From NCBI RefSeq assembly GCF_000685155.1, contig NZ_JMIY01000001.1, positions 542,402-602,720 on the forward strand: a stretch of 60,319 nt of DNA, given 5' to 3'. The stretch's first letter is position 1; each line of letters starts with the position of its first letter. The notes beneath the pieces were generated by a model that worked only from the letters and a program-made list of their open reading frames with translations, searched no databases and was not told where the DNA came from. Both the position numbers and the translations under genes were made by a program. Origin of the DNA: Candidatus Methanoperedens nitratireducens (GTDB taxonomy: Archaea > Halobacteriota > Methanosarcinia > Methanosarcinales > Methanoperedenaceae). Positions 59,202 to 60,319 of this stretch are shown here, in pieces.

Positions 59202-59810
59202 ATGGCAGGTGATGAAACAACTTTCAGGCTGGTCTTTTCAGTTTTAATCCTGCTGCTATCCATAATCAGAGCCTACTATTTCCTGAAAGTAAGGAGTACA
59301 GGAAGGAAAGTCTTCTGGGACAGGGAATCAATAAGATTGGAGGGCAGGATAACGGCATTATCGATACAGTTTGCAGGATTTGTATTTTTTGTGATCTTTG
59401 TACTCTACGCAGTTTTTCCAGATTGGATCTCAGGCTTTGCACTCGCTCTTCCTGACTGGCTTCGCTGGCTGGGAGCACTGCTGAGCTTTTTATCCCTGCT
59501 TTTGTTTGCATGGACACATCAGGCGCTTGGAGCATCCTGGGCTCTTCATATCCAGCCCGGGAATCAGGGCAGGCTTGTTACCACCGGCCCTTACAGCAGG
59601 GTGAGGCACCCTATGTATTCTGCAATTTTTTTATTTCTTATCGGTATTTCACTTGTTTCTTCCAATCTTCTGATAGTGCTTCTGTGCGCAGCATCTATCA
59701 TATTGATATATCTGAGGATAAAAAGAGAGGAAGAGCTGCTGATAATGCAGTTTGGCGGGGAATATACTGAATATATGAAGCGCACAGGTAAGCTTCTACC
59801 GAAATTTTAG
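59202..59810 (+). CDS. Isoprenylcysteine carboxyl methyltransferase-like membrane protein
   Basis: A 202-residue membrane protein of the ICMT/PEMT methyltransferase group. About five helices are seen, with the SAM-binding C-terminal signature: GPYSRVRHPMYSA (about 131-143), and RIKREEELLIMQFGGEYTEYMKRT (about 170-193), where the R-H-P and E-E pairs are conserved. Substrates in archaea are unknown; lipids or small thiols are possible. It lies 32 bases after the SIMPL gene. Confidence 0.88.
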   Translation: MAGDETTFRLVFSVLILLLSIIRAYYFLKVRSTGRKVFWDRESIRLEGRITALSIQFAGFVFFVIFVLYAVFPDWISGFALALPDWLRWLGALLSFLSLLLFAWTHQALGASWALHIQPGNQGRLVTTGPYSRVRHPMYSAIFLFLIGISLVSSNLLIVLLCAASIILIYLRIKREEELLIMQFGGEYTEYMKRTGKLLPKF

Positions 59811-59813
59811 GTT

Positions 59814-59918
59814 CTACAGTTGTTGAGATTTTTGCTCAGATATAGAAATACCTGCTAACTCAGCAGCTTTTGCCAGCGATAGACCGCCCTTTTTAAGCTT
59901 TTGAATTAGCGGACGGTC
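59814..59918 (-). pseudogene. C-terminal remnant of a UPF0175-like helix-turn-helix protein
   Basis: On the minus strand a 34-codon stretch without start codon reads LIQKLKKGGLSLAKAAELAG, followed by ISISEQ and a stop. The pattern of a basic helix then GLSLAKAAELAGIS matches the HTH core of UPF0175-type antitoxin-like proteins. It is preceded by an in-frame stop. Part of it overlaps an AGACCG/CGGTCT inverted repeat. It is probably a decayed gene fragment. Confidence 0.45.
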
Positions 59919-59982
59919 TCAGTTGTGTGGGAAAGCTTATTATGATAGAATATCAATATCATGCCGGGGAGGTTAGAAGATA

Positions 59983-60246
59983 ATGCTGTTTATGGATATA
60001 TGGACCTGGGAACCAGATAAAAGAGACGAGGTTATAAAGAGGGCAACCGGGTTAAAAAGTCCTGAGGGGATGAAAGTACTTGGCGAATGGCTTGATCTAA
60101 CAGGAAACCGTATTTTCCTTCTCTATGAGGTGGATGACCCCAGAGTTATCCTGGAAGCCAGCTATATATGGACTGATATCGCTAAGGTTGATTCTGTCCC
60201 TGTAATGGATGCTAAAATAGCAATGGAACTCATGCCGAAGGTATAA
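59983..60246 (+). CDS. DUF3303 family protein
   Basis: An 87-residue protein with a ferredoxin-like fold expected from the DUF3303 family: MLFMDIWTWEPDKRDEVIKR, then the GMKVLGEWLDLTGNRIFLLYEVDD core and a final VPVMDAKIAMELM. Such proteins may act as small dimeric alpha/beta-barrel proteins; no reaction is known. It has a GAGG site before the start (about 59969-59972). Confidence 0.85.
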   Translation: MLFMDIWTWEPDKRDEVIKRATGLKSPEGMKVLGEWLDLTGNRIFLLYEVDDPRVILEASYIWTDIAKVDSVPVMDAKIAMELMPKV

Positions 60247-60319
60247 AAATAGGTATTTACTCAGGTTTTTTTAGATCCGTTTAGCTCCTAATATTTTGCC
60301 TCATTACTAAGTTTTAATT

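Overview
The window looks like chromosome of a methane-oxidising archaeon of the Methanosarcinales, most probably the ANME-2d group ('Candidatus Methanoperedens'). This rests on family knowledge plus what the sequence shows: archaeal translation and RNA genes (aRF1, Tpt1/KptA, an aSelB-like factor, an archaeal PIN-ATPase-KH protein), the C1 enzyme formylmethanofuran:H4MPT formyltransferase (ftr), an exceptional number of multiheme c-type cytochromes, and a full polyhydroxyalkanoate (PHA) operon. No database search was possible, so the genus is an inference.

Layout. 0.1-3.2 kb: minus-strand housekeeping block (ruvA, ruvC, nadK, SelB-like GTPase relative). 3.3-9.0 kb: plus-strand respiratory cluster of four multiheme cytochromes around a Tat-type four-cluster ferredoxin and an NrfD-type membrane subunit; it looks like a quinone-to-cytochrome electron conduit. 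9.0-12.1 kb: HemK-like methyltransferase, KptA, an M50 protease, homoserine kinase, and a 59-codon remnant of an adenosine-specific kinase whose end overlaps thrB. 12.2-15.4 kb: AT-rich accessory island bordered by repeats and gene remnants; it carries a radical-SAM protein (DUF5131/Gp37-Gp68 type), its partner TcmP, and a six-helix membrane protein. 15.4-20.3 kb: rdgB and a complete nickel uptake module (nikR, a NikR-like operator, nikMNQO). 20.3-25.3 kb: PIN-ATPase, tRNA-Gln(UUG), a large surface polysaccharide deacetylase and a small membrane protein/regulator pair.

25.5-29.9 kb: a 1,441-residue secreted cytochrome with 29 CxxCH sites, built from a tandemly duplicated octaheme module, a further heme-rich region and C-terminal TIG-like domains. 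30-41.4 kb: aRF1, MoxR/DUF58, a Met/Gly-rich PepSY-like secreted protein with an adjacent regulator and a thioredoxin-fold oxidoreductase, two flavin split-barrel proteins, UPF0058, ftr, a Cas4-like protein and an Lrp-type domain. 41.5-47.5 kb: a possible structured RNA, then a PHA operon (phaE-like, phaE, phaC, phaB, phaA, phaB) preceded by a perfect 14-bp inverted repeat. 47.7-54.8 kb: a giant MofA/MnxG-like multicopper oxidase with a beta-propeller protein. 55-60.3 kb: FilR1-like regulator, secreted TIM-barrel protein, nitroreductase, SIMPL, ICMT-like and DUF3303 proteins.

The most striking points are: two genes (phaB2 and UPF0058), and perhaps a third, that seem to start at AUA codons with well-placed ribosome binding sites; the MofA-like oxidase in a presumed anaerobe; the 29-heme cytochrome; the TcmP/radical-SAM island; the four-repeat PhaE-like protein with its upstream inverted repeat; and the truncated adenosine-kinase gene joined to thrB.
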